A DNA stretch of 64,000 nt from Roseiarcus sp963809245. GTDB lineage: Bacteria; Pseudomonadota; Alphaproteobacteria; Rhizobiales; Beijerinckiaceae. Below the pieces are notes generated by a model. It did no database searches. It was not told where the DNA came from and saw only the letters and a program-made list of their open reading frames with translations. Every line of letters starts with the position of its first letter. Position 1 is the first letter of the stretch. The DNA lies in NCBI GenBank assembly GCA_963809245.1, contig CAWEIU010000012.1, positions 496,001 to 560,000 of the forward strand, written 5' to 3'. A program made the translations under genes and the position numbers. Of the stretch, positions 54,958 through 62,771 are shown in pieces.

Positions 54958-54985
54958 AAAAAAAACCGCCGCCCCGGGGGCGGCG
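54958..54985 (-). terminator. Terminator of csbD
   Basis: On the minus strand CGCCGCCCC/GGGGCGGCG stem, then TTTTTTTT (54965-54958). Strong intrinsic terminator 33 bases after the csbD stop. Confidence 0.85.
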
Positions 54986-55017
54986 AGGATTGAGCAGGAG
55001 CGGGGTCCAACGCGCCT

Positions 55018-55200
55018 TTAGTGCTTCGAGGCGTCCTTCACGGCGTCCTTAGCGTCGCCGACCGCCTGCCTGGCGTTTCCCTTCGCCTTGTCGAATTTTC
55101 CCTCGGCCTGCATCTTGTCATCGCCCATGACTTTGCCGGCCGCGTCCTTCACGGCGCCCTTGGCCTTGTCGGCTGCGCCTTTCACGTGTTCCTTGTCCAT
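55018..55200 (-). CDS. csbD: CsbD-like general-stress protein
   Basis: 60 residues, fully charged and helical: MDKEHVKGAADKAKGAVKDA, then KMQAEGKFDKAKGNARQAVG. The family is a small hydrophilic stress protein of unknown mechanism, often under the general stress sigma factor. A perfect GGAAC-N16-CGTT promoter precedes it on the minus strand. Confidence 0.93.
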   Translation of the reverse strand: MDKEHVKGAADKAKGAVKDAAGKVMGDDKMQAEGKFDKAKGNARQAVGDAKDAVKDASKH

Positions 55201-55232
55201 CGCGAACTCCTGATTTTCGCCGATACATCCGG

Positions 55233-55257
55233 AACGATCGGGCGATCAAACGGTTCC
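55233..55257 (-). promoter_or_regulatory. EcfG-type promoter of csbD
   Basis: Minus strand: GGAAC (55257-55253), 16 bases, CGTT (55236-55233), 33 bases before csbD. Matches the sigma-EcfG consensus. Confidence 0.75.
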
Positions 55258-55281
55258 GAGTCGGCGGCCTCGCTTGCGATG

Positions 55282-55306
55282 GGAACCTTGCGGCGCGGAC
55301 CGCGTT
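55282..55306 (+). promoter_or_regulatory. EcfG-type promoter of the GMC dehydrogenase operon
   Basis: GGAAC (55282-55286), 16 bases, CGTT (55303-55306), 34 bases before the subunit 3 gene. Confidence 0.75.
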
Positions 55307-55339
55307 TAAATCCCCGGCTGGCTTCAATCGGGGTGAAAC

Positions 55340-56065
55340 GTGTTACGCCGACGCGATTTGTTGAGTGGCGCCGCGCTCCTTTTCGTCGGCCGGACTCCGG
55401 CGGGCGCTCAGACATTCGCCGTGTCGCGCCATTGGCGGCCGGACGCGGGGGAACCGCCGCCTCGCTTTGTTCCAGGGGCGTGGACCTTCTTCACCGCCAG
55501 CGAGGGGGTGACGGTCGAGGCGTTGGCCGATCGCATCATTCCTCCCGATCCCCAGACGCCTGGCGGCAAGGACGCCGGCTGCGCGGTATTTATCGACCGC
55601 CAGCTCGCGGGCCCCTACGGGCGCAGCGCCGGCCTCTATGTCAGTGCGCCGTTCCAAAAAGGGATGAAGAACCAGGGCCCGCAGGACGAGCAAACGCCCG
55701 CGGCGCGCTATCGGCTGGCGCTCGCAGCGATCGACCGGGCGTGCCAGGCGCGCCACGGCAAGACCTTCGTCGACCTCGGCGATCCCGACAAGGACGCGCT
55801 CATCGGCGGTCTCGAGACGGGCGACGTCAAACTGGAAGGCGTCGACGGACAGGCCTTTTTCGAGACCCTGCTGGCGGACGTCCAGAACGGCTTCTTCGCC
55901 GACCCGATCTACGGCGGCAATCGCGACATGTGCGCATGGCGGATGATCGGCTTCCCCGGCGCCCGCTACGACTACCGCGATTGGGTCGGCCGCCACAACG
56001 AGGCTTATCCGCATCCGCCTGTCGGCATCGAGGGACGCGCGGCCTGGAGTCCACCCAAACCGTGA
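55340..56065 (+). CDS. Gluconate 2-dehydrogenase subunit 3 family protein
   Basis: 241 residues. Twin-arginine signal RRRDLLSGAALLFVG with cleavage near AGA-Q, which fits Tat export of the cofactor-loaded partner. The mature domain has ALADRIIPPDPQTPGGKDAG and the family pattern DVQNGFFADPIYGGNRDMCAWRMIGFPG. In Gluconobacter-type enzymes it is the small subunit of the membrane dehydrogenase that carries the flavoprotein. The GMC gene follows after nine bases. Confidence 0.92.
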   Translation: MLRRRDLLSGAALLFVGRTPAGAQTFAVSRHWRPDAGEPPPRFVPGAWTFFTASEGVTVEALADRIIPPDPQTPGGKDAGCAVFIDRQLAGPYGRSAGLYVSAPFQKGMKNQGPQDEQTPAARYRLALAAIDRACQARHGKTFVDLGDPDKDALIGGLETGDVKLEGVDGQAFFETLLADVQNGFFADPIYGGNRDMCAWRMIGFPGARYDYRDWVGRHNEAYPHPPVGIEGRAAWSPPKP

Positions 56066-56074
56066 GGCGAACCG

Positions 56075-57853
56075 ATGGCGCGCAAGCTGCCTCGTAAGGA
56101 CGTTGCGATCATCGGCCTCGGCTGGACCGGCTCGATTCTCGCCCATGAACTGACTGACGCCGGGCTCGAGGTGATCGCCATCGAGCGCGGTCCCTGGCGC
56201 GACACGTCGACCGATCTGTCGGTCAATTACCTCCAGGACGAGTTGCGATACCGGATCCGGCACGACCTGTTCGTGCGCCCGGCGCAGACGACCTTCACCT
56301 TCCGCAACAAGATGGATCAGACGGCGCTGCCGATCCGCACCTGGGGCGCCTTCATGCCGCCCAATGGGGTGGGAGGCGGGGGCGTTCATTGGAACGCGGA
56401 GACCTGGCGCTTCCTGCCCTCCGACTTCGTGCTGAAAACCCACCTCACGCAACGATACGGAGCGGCGTTTCTGCCGCCGGACATGACGATCCAGGACTGG
56501 GGCGTCACCTACGACGACCTCGAGCCGCATTACGACCAGTTCGAGTATTTATGCGGCACGTCCGGCGCCGCCGGCAATCTCAACGGCCAGATCCTCGACG
56601 GCGGCAATCCTTTCGAGGGACCGCGCTCGCGCCCCTATCCGACGCCGCCGCAGGCCCAGCCGTTCAGCCACACTTTGTTCGCCAAAGCCGCTCGCGAACT
56701 CGGCTACAAGCCGTTTCCCCAGCCCTCGGGAAACCTGTCGCAGGCCTATAAGAACCCGCTCGGCGTGCGCCTCGGGCCGTGCACCTACTGCGGCTTTTGC
56801 GAATGGTTCGGCTGCGGCAACTATTCGAAGGCGAGCCCGCAGACGACGATCCTGCCCGTGCTGGTGCGGAAGTCGAATTTCAGCGCGCGCACCGAATGCG
56901 AAGTCACGCGCATCAACCTCGACGGAAGCGGAAAACGTGCGACCGGCGTCACCTTCGTCGATGCGAGCGGGGAGGAATGGGAGCAGCCGGCCGATCTCGT
57001 CATCCTCGCCGCCTATACGGTCTTCAACGTCCAGCTTCTGCTGCTCTCCGGCATCGGCAAGCCCTACGACCCGCAAGCGAACGACGGCGTGATCGGGCGC
57101 AACTTCACGCATCAGACGATCTCCGAAGCGGTCGGCTTTTTCGATCGGACCAAATTCAATTTCAATCCATTCATATCGTCCGGCGCGATCGGCATGTGCA
57201 TCGACGAATTCAACGGCGACAATTTCGATCACGGACCGCACGGCTTCGTCGGCGGCGGCTACATGGGGCAGGTGCAAACCAACGGCCGGCCGATCGAGAC
57301 GACGCCCGTTCCGCCCGATACGCCGCGCTGGGGCGCGCGCTGGAAGAGCGCCGTGCGCGACAACTACCTCAGCACCGTCAAACCCGGCACCGGCGTCCAC
57401 GGCAGCTTCTACGCCTATCGCGACGTCTATCTCGATCTCGACCCGACCTATCGCGATCGCTTTGGCCGGCCGTTGATGCGCATGACGATCGATTTCCACG
57501 ACAACGAGATCAAGCAGAACGCCTTCCTGACCGACAAATTCGCCGAGATCATTCAGGCGATGGGCGCCAAGCTCGTCACGAAGGAATATCGAAAGGCCCC
57601 CTACGACGTCACCAAGTACCAGACGACGCATCTCTGCGGCGGCGCGATCATGGGAACGAACCCGCGCGACAGCGCGCTCAACCGCTATCTGCAGAGCTGG
57701 GACGTTCCCAATCTCTTCGTGATGGGCGCCAGCGCCTTCCCGCAGAACGCCGGCTACAATCCGACCGACACGCTGGCGGCGCTGGCCTTCTGGTCGGCCG
57801 AGGCGATCCGCACGCAATATCTGAAAAATCCGGGGCCGCTGGTCCATGCGTAA
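56075..57853 (+). CDS. GMC-family FAD dehydrogenase, large subunit
   Basis: 592 residues, gluconate/alcohol/sugar dehydrogenase-like. FAD site AIIGLGWTGSILAHELTDAG; GGVHWNAETWR; a Cys cluster GPCTYCGFCEWFGCGNYSK near residue 235, like the 3Fe-4S ligands of fungal-type FAD-dependent glucose dehydrogenase from bacteria. The C-terminal GMC motif is NAGYNPTDTLAALA. No signal peptide: it probably crosses with the Tat-signalled subunit 3. The substrate cannot be told from sequence. Its 3' end overlaps the cytochrome gene by eight bases. Confidence 0.92.
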   Translation: MARKLPRKDVAIIGLGWTGSILAHELTDAGLEVIAIERGPWRDTSTDLSVNYLQDELRYRIRHDLFVRPAQTTFTFRNKMDQTALPIRTWGAFMPPNGVGGGGVHWNAETWRFLPSDFVLKTHLTQRYGAAFLPPDMTIQDWGVTYDDLEPHYDQFEYLCGTSGAAGNLNGQILDGGNPFEGPRSRPYPTPPQAQPFSHTLFAKAARELGYKPFPQPSGNLSQAYKNPLGVRLGPCTYCGFCEWFGCGNYSKASPQTTILPVLVRKSNFSARTECEVTRINLDGSGKRATGVTFVDASGEEWEQPADLVILAAYTVFNVQLLLLSGIGKPYDPQANDGVIGRNFTHQTISEAVGFFDRTKFNFNPFISSGAIGMCIDEFNGDNFDHGPHGFVGGGYMGQVQTNGRPIETTPVPPDTPRWGARWKSAVRDNYLSTVKPGTGVHGSFYAYRDVYLDLDPTYRDRFGRPLMRMTIDFHDNEIKQNAFLTDKFAEIIQAMGAKLVTKEYRKAPYDVTKYQTTHLCGGAIMGTNPRDSALNRYLQSWDVPNLFVMGASAFPQNAGYNPTDTLAALAFWSAEAIRTQYLKNPGPLVHA

Positions 57854-59105
57854 CCGCGTCGGCCTTGCTTGCGGCGCCCTCGGGCTTGCCGCCGTCTTCG
57901 CTTCGCTGGCGTGGGCGCGCCAGGAGAGCACCCACATCGATCCGCAGGACTTCTCCCTCATCGAGCGCGGGCGCTATCTGACGCTGGTCGCCGATTGCGC
58001 GGCCTGCCACACCGAGCCGGGCGGACCGCCCTTCGCCGGCGGCCGGCCGATCGAGACGCCGTTCGGCGTCGTCGCGGCGCCCAACATCACGCCGGATCTC
58101 GAGACCGGCATCGGCGGCTGGAGCGATGAGGAATTTCTCCGCGCGCTGCGCGAAGGCAAGGCGCCGAGCGGCGCGTCGCTCTACCCCGCCATGCCCTATC
58201 CCTACTACGCCAAGCTCACTCGCGAAGATGGGTTGGCGATGCGCGCCTATCTCAACACCGTCGCGCCGGTGCGCAACGCCGTCGTCGCCAACCGCCTGCC
58301 GTTCCCCCTCGACATTCGCCAGGGCATGACGGCGTGGAACGCGCTCTACTTCACGCCCGGCGGCTTCGCGCCCGATCCCTCGAAGTCGGCGGAGTGGAAC
58401 CGCGGCGCCTATCTCGTCGAGGGCGCCGGCCATTGCGGCGCGTGCCACACGCCCAAGACGCAGCTCGGCGGCGACGAGACGTCGCGCGCCTTCCAGGGCT
58501 ACGCGCTGCAAGGCTGGTTCGCACCGAACATCACCAACGACATGACGAGCGGGCTCGGTTCCTGGAGCCTCGACGACATCGTCAGCTATTTGCGCACCGG
58601 CCACAATGCGACGAGCGCGGCGACCGGGACCATGGGCGAGGAAGTCGAGATGTCGACGTCGCATTTCAACGACGCCGACCTGCGCGCGGTCGCGGTGTAT
58701 TTGAAAGATCTCGCCGGCTCAGAGCCGAGCGGGCCGCCGCTGGCGGCCTCCGATCCGCGGATGGCCGCCGGCGCCGCGATCTACAAGGACGCCTGCGCCG
58801 CCTGCCACGCCGACGACGGCAAAGGCGTCGCCATGCTGTTTCCCGCGCTCGCCGGCTCCCCCAATGTGCGCTCCGCCGATCCCGCCACGCTGATTCGCGT
58901 GCTGCTCGAGGGGGCCGAGAGCGTCGCCACCGACGCCGAGCCGACCGGACCCATCATGCCGTCGTTCTCCTGGCGCCTCGACGACGCTCAGGCCGCCGCG
59001 GTGCTCACCTACATCCGCAACGCCTGGGGCTCCGCCGCGGCGCCGGTCGACGAAGCGGCCGTCAAGTCCGCGCGCAAATCCCTCGCGGCGCGGAGAGCCG
59101 ACTGA
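57846..59105 (+). CDS. Triheme cytochrome c subunit of the dehydrogenase
   Basis: 419 residues, periplasmic and membrane-bound. Signal-like N-terminus (LACGALGLAAVFASLAWA). Three heme c sites: CAACH near residue 50, CGACH near 200 and CAACH near 317, with distal Met candidates in MPYPYY and IMPSFSW. It passes electrons from the GMC subunit to ubiquinone or terminal oxidases. Overlaps the upstream gene by eight bases. Confidence 0.94.
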   Translation: MRNRVGLACGALGLAAVFASLAWARQESTHIDPQDFSLIERGRYLTLVADCAACHTEPGGPPFAGGRPIETPFGVVAAPNITPDLETGIGGWSDEEFLRALREGKAPSGASLYPAMPYPYYAKLTREDGLAMRAYLNTVAPVRNAVVANRLPFPLDIRQGMTAWNALYFTPGGFAPDPSKSAEWNRGAYLVEGAGHCGACHTPKTQLGGDETSRAFQGYALQGWFAPNITNDMTSGLGSWSLDDIVSYLRTGHNATSAATGTMGEEVEMSTSHFNDADLRAVAVYLKDLAGSEPSGPPLAASDPRMAAGAAIYKDACAACHADDGKGVAMLFPALAGSPNVRSADPATLIRVLLEGAESVATDAEPTGPIMPSFSWRLDDAQAAAVLTYIRNAWGSAAAPVDEAAVKSARKSLAARRAD

Positions 59106-59185
59106 ATCCCGAGGGGGAACTTTCTCCCGGCTGCGCCGTGGAGGCGGCTGTGTTTCAGCGCGAAGGGCGTGGTCGCATCGCGGCG

Positions 59186-60394
59186 TCAGGCCAGCGCTTG
59201 CTGGTAGACGTCGAGCGTCTCACGCAACATGTGCTCGAGCGAAAACTTGCTCTCGACATGGGCGCGCGCGCGTTTGATCATTGCGTCGCGGCCGGAAGCG
59301 CCCAGGCTCAGCGCGTTGTGCAGCGCCTTCGCGAGCGCCTCGGCGTCGCCGGGCGGCGTCCGCCAGCCGGTGCGCCCTTCGGGCGTCGCCTGCGGCGGCG
59401 CCAGCACGGTTTCCGGCACCGCGCCGAGGTCCGAGACGACGACCAGCGCCCCCATGGCCTGCGCTTCGACCGCGGTGCGGCCGAACGCCTCGGGCTCGGT
59501 GGAGGGAACTGCGACCACGCTCGCGGCGAGAAACGCCGCCGGCATGTCGTCGCAATGGCCAACCCGCAGGACGACCCCGGCAAGACCGCTCTTCTCGATC
59601 AGCGCGTCGATCTCGCGCACATACGAATCGCGCCCTTGCGCGTCGCCGGCGAACACGAAGCGCACGTCGGTTACGCCGCCGGCCTTCAGGAGGCGCGCGG
59701 CTTCGATCAGCGTCTTGTGGCCCTTCCAACCGGTCAGGCGCGCGGCGAGAAGCACGATACGGTCGTGGGACGCGACGCCCCAAGCCTGGCGCAATCGGGC
59801 GACGCGCGCGGAATCGACCGTCTCAGGCGCAAATTTGGAAAAATCGGTCCCCCGATAAATCACCCGCAGGCGAGGCCGCGCGTCCGGATAAAGCCGAGCG
59901 ATCATCTCGGCGATGTATTCCGAATTCGCGATGACGGCGTCGCCGCGCGCCATGACCGAATTGTAAAGCAGCTTGAGCGACGAGCGGCCGCTGTAGGCGC
60001 CGTGGAAAGTGGTCACGAGCGGCCGCTTCGCGATGCGGCAGGCGCCGAGAGCGACCCAGGCCGGGGCGCGCGAACGCGCGTGAACGAGATCGACGCGCTC
60101 GGAAAGGACGAGACGGGCGAGCCGCCGTGTGTTCAACGCCATGGCGAAAGGATTCTTCGTCGCGGCGGGAAACGGCGCCAGCACGCCGCCGACCGCCTGC
60201 AACTCGCTGACGAGGCGGCCGCCCTCGGAGGCGACCAGAGCCCGCGCGCCGACCCGCGCAAGCGCCGCGGCGACGTCGATCGTGGTCCGCTCCGCGCCGC
60301 CCGCGTCGAGTCGCGGGATAATCTGCAGGATGGTCCGTCCCGCAAGCGAGCCACGCTCGCCGCGGCCGAAGGGCGCAAGTTCGTCAGCGCTCAA
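59186..60394 (-). CDS. Glycosyltransferase family 4 protein
   Basis: 402 residues, GT-B fold. N-domain ILQIIPRLDAGGAERTTIDVA with a HARSRAPAWVA acceptor loop; C-domain FVFAGDAQGRD and the retaining-enzyme motif VPSTEPEAFGRTAVEAQAMG containing the conserved Glu pair. Probably builds LPS or exopolysaccharide in the cytoplasm or at the inner membrane; donor and acceptor unknown. Stands alone. Confidence 0.92.
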   Translation of the reverse strand: MSADELAPFGRGERGSLAGRTILQIIPRLDAGGAERTTIDVAAALARVGARALVASEGGRLVSELQAVGGVLAPFPAATKNPFAMALNTRRLARLVLSERVDLVHARSRAPAWVALGACRIAKRPLVTTFHGAYSGRSSLKLLYNSVMARGDAVIANSEYIAEMIARLYPDARPRLRVIYRGTDFSKFAPETVDSARVARLRQAWGVASHDRIVLLAARLTGWKGHKTLIEAARLLKAGGVTDVRFVFAGDAQGRDSYVREIDALIEKSGLAGVVLRVGHCDDMPAAFLAASVVAVPSTEPEAFGRTAVEAQAMGALVVVSDLGAVPETVLAPPQATPEGRTGWRTPPGDAEALAKALHNALSLGASGRDAMIKRARAHVESKFSLEHMLRETLDVYQQALA

Positions 60395-60777
60395 GCAGAC
60401 TGCCCTTGCCCGCGCCGGCGCAACAACACAAGCCGCTGCTCGCGGCGCCCGCCCGCATAGCCCGCCTCATGTGCGAAGAACGAAGTCTAGGCGAACGCGA
60501 ATCATACGCTGCGCCGCCCGCGGTGATGACCGCTCAATTCTACTTATTGCTGAATAGTCCATTTCTACCAATCGAATCTTCACGCCCCAGCGACAAAACG
60601 AGGACGATCCTATGTCGCCGTCGGCCGGCTTGTCACTGTTTAACTCTGCGCCTGCGAACTAAATCCCCGCAGGCGCGCGACTATCGCCTCGAAGGTTCTG
60701 TGAAACCGCGCCGAGTTCGCAACCACGCCGTTCCTGGCGCAGCGCTTCGCCTATTGAGCGCGTCAGGCCTTTGGCCG
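60395..60777. other. Intergenic stretch without a supported gene
   Basis: About 380 bases between the glycosyltransferase and the last ABC gene. I see no protein-like frame, tRNA or strong terminator here; a short AT-rich patch lies near 60538-60560. Confidence 0.45.
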
Positions 60778-61788
60778 TCAGCCGCGATCGAGCCGTACGT
60801 TGACCATGATGGCGGCGACGATGATGAGGCCGCTCACCGCGTCTTGGAGATACGGCGAAATGAGGAGGATGTTCATCAGATTGCCGAGGCCGGCGAGAAG
60901 AAGCGTTCCGATCACCGCATTGGTCACCGAGCCTTTGCCGCCGTAAAGACTGACGCCGCCGATGACCACCGAGGCGATCGTGTTGAGGAGAAGGCTGCCC
61001 CCCGACGTCGGGGCGACCGACCCCGTGCGCGCCAGAAACAGGAAGCCGGCGACGCCACCCAAGAGGCCCGAGAGCGCGTAGACCAAAATTGTAATGCGCC
61101 CGACGGGGATGCCGGAAAGCGCCGCAGTGCGGGCGTTGCCGCCGATCGCATAAATCATCATGCCGAACGAGCTGCGCGCGAGGAACACGGCAAGCAGCAG
61201 CGCCAGCGCGAGATAGACGTAGACCGTCAGGGGCAGCCCGAGAATCTTCGCGTGGCCGAAGGCGTCGTAGAAGGGGTCGGGATAATGGACCGGGGAGCCG
61301 CCGGTCGCCAGCATCGCCAAGCCGGAGAGTGCGAGCGACATGGCGAGCGTCGCGATAAAGGCCGGGATGCGCAATTTCACGATCGCGAGGCCGTTCACGA
61401 AGCCGATCGCGGCCGATCCAACGAGCGCGACGACGATCGAGGGCAGAAACCCCAGAAAGGGAAGAATGCCCGACATATCCATCATCTGTTGCCGTTCTGA
61501 GCCGCCCGCGCCCATCACGATGGCCGCCAGGATCGCGACCGTGACGATCGAGAGGTCGATTCCGGCAAGCAGCATGACGAGCGTCTGGCCGAGCGCCAGC
61601 ACCCCGATCACCGACCCCTGAAACAGGATGACCGAAATGTTGGCAGGCTGAATGAAGCGCCCACGTGAGACAATCGTCGCGACGACGACAAAGGCCAGGA
61701 AGACGATGACGCCCGCGTTGCCGCGCACCAGCCGCAACGGCCACGCCTCGCTGTCGCGGGGTTCGGATTTCTGAATGTCGACGCTCAT
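60778..61788 (-). CDS. Ribose-type ABC transporter permease 1
   Basis: 336 residues, RbsC-like inner-membrane permease of the carbohydrate uptake 2 group. About ten hydrophobic helices and the family blocks LALGQTLVMLLAGIDLSI, FVNGLAIVKLRIPAFIATLA and the ATPase-contact loop IGGNARTAALSGIPVGR. ATG overlaps the upstream permease stop by four bases. Last gene of the operon in the window. Confidence 0.92.
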   Translation of the reverse strand: MSVDIQKSEPRDSEAWPLRLVRGNAGVIVFLAFVVVATIVSRGRFIQPANISVILFQGSVIGVLALGQTLVMLLAGIDLSIVTVAILAAIVMGAGGSERQQMMDMSGILPFLGFLPSIVVALVGSAAIGFVNGLAIVKLRIPAFIATLAMSLALSGLAMLATGGSPVHYPDPFYDAFGHAKILGLPLTVYVYLALALLLAVFLARSSFGMMIYAIGGNARTAALSGIPVGRITILVYALSGLLGGVAGFLFLARTGSVAPTSGGSLLLNTIASVVIGGVSLYGGKGSVTNAVIGTLLLAGLGNLMNILLISPYLQDAVSGLIIVAAIMVNVRLDRG

Positions 61789-62771
61789 GGCCGCCCGAGG
61801 ATGTTGCGACGGACGCCGCTCGGCTGCCTCAGGATGCTGGCGCCGACGGCGAGGATGATGACGGCCGCTCGCACGATGTTCTGATAGAACGGATCGAGCC
61901 CGACGAGGTTCATGACGTTGGCGATCATCTGATAGATCACCACGCCCGCCATCGCGGGAATCAGTCGGCCTTCGCCGCCGAACAGGCTCGCGCCGCCGAT
62001 GACGATCGAGGCGATGCAGTCCAGCTCCCACCCGAGGCCGCCGAGCGGAACGCCGCTGCTGGAGCGGATGACGAGCACGACCCCGGCGAGCCCGGAGAGC
62101 ATTCCCGAGACCGTGTAGACGCCGATCTTCACACGGTCGATGGCGACGCCGGCCAGCCGCGCCGTCTGCTCGTTGCCGCCGATTGCGTAAAGATGAATCG
62201 CCTGGCGCGTGTTGCGAAGCCACACGAAGGCGAGCGCGGCGACAACGATCCAGACCAGCGTCGGCGCGGAGAAAAAGCCGTCCATGTCGCGCAGCCGCGT
62301 CAACAAGGGATCGTGGACGAGGATGCTCTTTTCTGAAAGCGAGAAGGCTAGGCCGCGCGCGATGCCCATCATGGCGAGCGTGGCGATCAGCGGCTGGACG
62401 CGGCCCTTGGCGATCACCAGCCCGTTGAACAAGCCGCACGCCGCCCCGACCGCCAGCGAGACCAGCGCCATCGGCGCCAAGCCGATCGACGCGTGACGCG
62501 CCAGCACCACCGAGGACAGCGCCATCACCGCAGCGACCGACAGGTCGAAGCCGCCCGTCACGATCACCATGAACTGGCCGATCGACAGAATGCCGAGGAG
62601 CGCCGACTGCGTCAGAAGATTGCTGAGATTGCCGGCGGAGAGGAACGCCGGGCTCAGCAGGGAGGCCAGCGCGCCGAGACAGACGAGGATGACGAAGACG
62701 TCGTTGCGCGCCAGAAGCGTGCGCAGCCGCCTCGGCTTGCCGCGGTCGCTTCCGATCGATGCGGCGCTCAC
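61785..62771 (-). CDS. Ribose-type ABC transporter permease 2
   Basis: 328 residues, GTG at 62771 overlapping the ATPase stop (GTGA). Same family: ILSIGQFMVIVTGGFDLSVAAVMAL, LFNGLVIAKGRVQPLIATLAMMG and IGGNEQTARLAGVAIDR. It clearly differs from the other permease, so the transporter probably uses a heterodimeric membrane domain. Confidence 0.92.
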   Translation of the reverse strand: MSAASIGSDRGKPRRLRTLLARNDVFVILVCLGALASLLSPAFLSAGNLSNLLTQSALLGILSIGQFMVIVTGGFDLSVAAVMALSSVVLARHASIGLAPMALVSLAVGAACGLFNGLVIAKGRVQPLIATLAMMGIARGLAFSLSEKSILVHDPLLTRLRDMDGFFSAPTLVWIVVAALAFVWLRNTRQAIHLYAIGGNEQTARLAGVAIDRVKIGVYTVSGMLSGLAGVVLVIRSSSGVPLGGLGWELDCIASIVIGGASLFGGEGRLIPAMAGVVIYQMIANVMNLVGLDPFYQNIVRAAVIILAVGASILRQPSGVRRNILGRP

